Shown: positions 63,947-64,000 of the stretch, one piece after another
How the letters are laid out: the number at the start of each line of letters is the position of its first letter
How positions within the stretch are numbered: the first letter of the stretch is position 1
From: Paenibacillus sp. SC116
GTDB taxonomy: Bacteria > Bacillota > Bacilli > Paenibacillales > Paenibacillaceae
Assembly: GCF_024733555.1 (NCBI RefSeq)
Contig: NZ_JANIOF010000002.1
Location: forward strand, 522,219 to 586,218
Length of the DNA: 64,000 nucleotides
Direction: 5' to 3'
Notes under the pieces: model-generated
Database searches by the model: none
Seen by the model: the letters and a program-made list of their open reading frames with translations, nothing else
What the model was told of the DNA's origin: nothing
Translations under genes and position numbers: made by a program

Positions 63947-64000
63947 TTTATGGAGAGTTTGATCCTGGCTCAGGACGAACGCTGGCGGCGTGCCTAATAC
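63947..64000 (+). rRNA. 16S ribosomal RNA, 5' end (partial)
   Basis: The last 54 bases contain AGAGTTTGATCCTGGCTCAG, the universal 27F site, from 63954, followed by GACGAACGCTGGCGGCGTG. This is the 5' end of a Firmicutes-type 16S gene running off the window. The 5' terminus is placed by counting from E. coli numbering, where AGAGTTTGATC begins at base 8. Confidence 0.97.

Overview
The window reads as a chromosomal segment of a low-to-moderate GC Gram-positive in the Bacillales, most likely Paenibacillus or a close relative. The basis is the gene content and order (ftsE-ftsX-M23 hydrolase-ctpB-minJ-like, uvrB-uvrA, pcrB-pcrA-ligA), strong AGGAGG ribosome binding sites, frequent TTG and GTG starts, PcrB, and the Firmicutes-type 5' end of a 16S rRNA in the last 54 bases. 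The species cannot be fixed from this sequence. Most genes run on the + strand, in the same direction as the rRNA operon that begins at the right edge.

Layout. (1) 1-4.2 kb: arginine biosynthesis (end of argD, then argF, argG, argH). (2) 4.3-11.9 kb: a VanW/G5 protein, then a cell-division and wall-remodelling block (ftsE, ftsX, an M23 hydrolase with coiled coil, a CtpB-type S41 protease, a MinJ-like PDZ membrane protein). (3) 11.9-13.9 kb: an array of DnaA-box-like 9-mers between convergent genes, followed by motB and motA on the minus strand. (4) 14.1-19.1 kb: uvrB and uvrA. (5) 19.4-25 kb: an HAD phosphatase, a small membrane protein, and an envelope/secretion segment with a secreted HtrA-like protease, two acidic PepSY proteins under near-identical repeat-bearing promoters, and a protein with a copper-amine-oxidase-N-like domain. 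(6) 25.1-27.7 kb: a double U32 (RlhA-like) protein. (7) 27.8-49.7 kb: a large surface-glycan locus. (8) 49.9-55.5 kb: pcrB, pcrA, ligA. (9) 55.6-63.6 kb: a maltodextrin regulon (LacI-type regulator, malE, malF, malG, GH31 alpha-glucosidase) with operators, a promoter and a cre site that can be read directly. (10) 63.8 kb to the end: rRNA promoter, leader and start of the 16S gene.

The glycan locus supplies UDP-Glc/UDP-Gal (galU, galE) and dTDP-rhamnose (rfbC, rfbB, rfbD, with rfbA displaced downstream). It also has an initiating sugar-phosphate transferase, several glycosyltransferases, a Wzm/Wzt ABC exporter whose ATPase carries a glycan-recognition domain, a methyltransferase with a coiled-coil tail, and an O-antigen-ligase-like protein with a TPR-like tail. 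This set resembles the S-layer protein glycosylation clusters described for Paenibacillus alvei and Geobacillus stearothermophilus. Inside it lies a compact module (40.8-47.1 kb) that joins the three parts of a Gtr-type glycan-decoration system (GtrII, GtrB, GtrA) to enzymes for a dTDP-3-acetamido-3,6-dideoxyhexose (FdtA/FdtC/FdtB type) and to rfbA. A decayed 3' end of a second rfbA remains just upstream of rfbC, so the module appears to have rewired the locus.

The observations most worth a second look are: the 21-bp-phased DnaA-box-like array at 11,956-12,090; the Gtr plus dideoxyaminosugar module; the rfbA relic; the paired PepSY genes with 11-bp-phased TTCTCAT repeats next to a secreted HtrA-like protease; and the methyltransferase/coiled-coil protein beside Wzt as a possible chain-length ruler.
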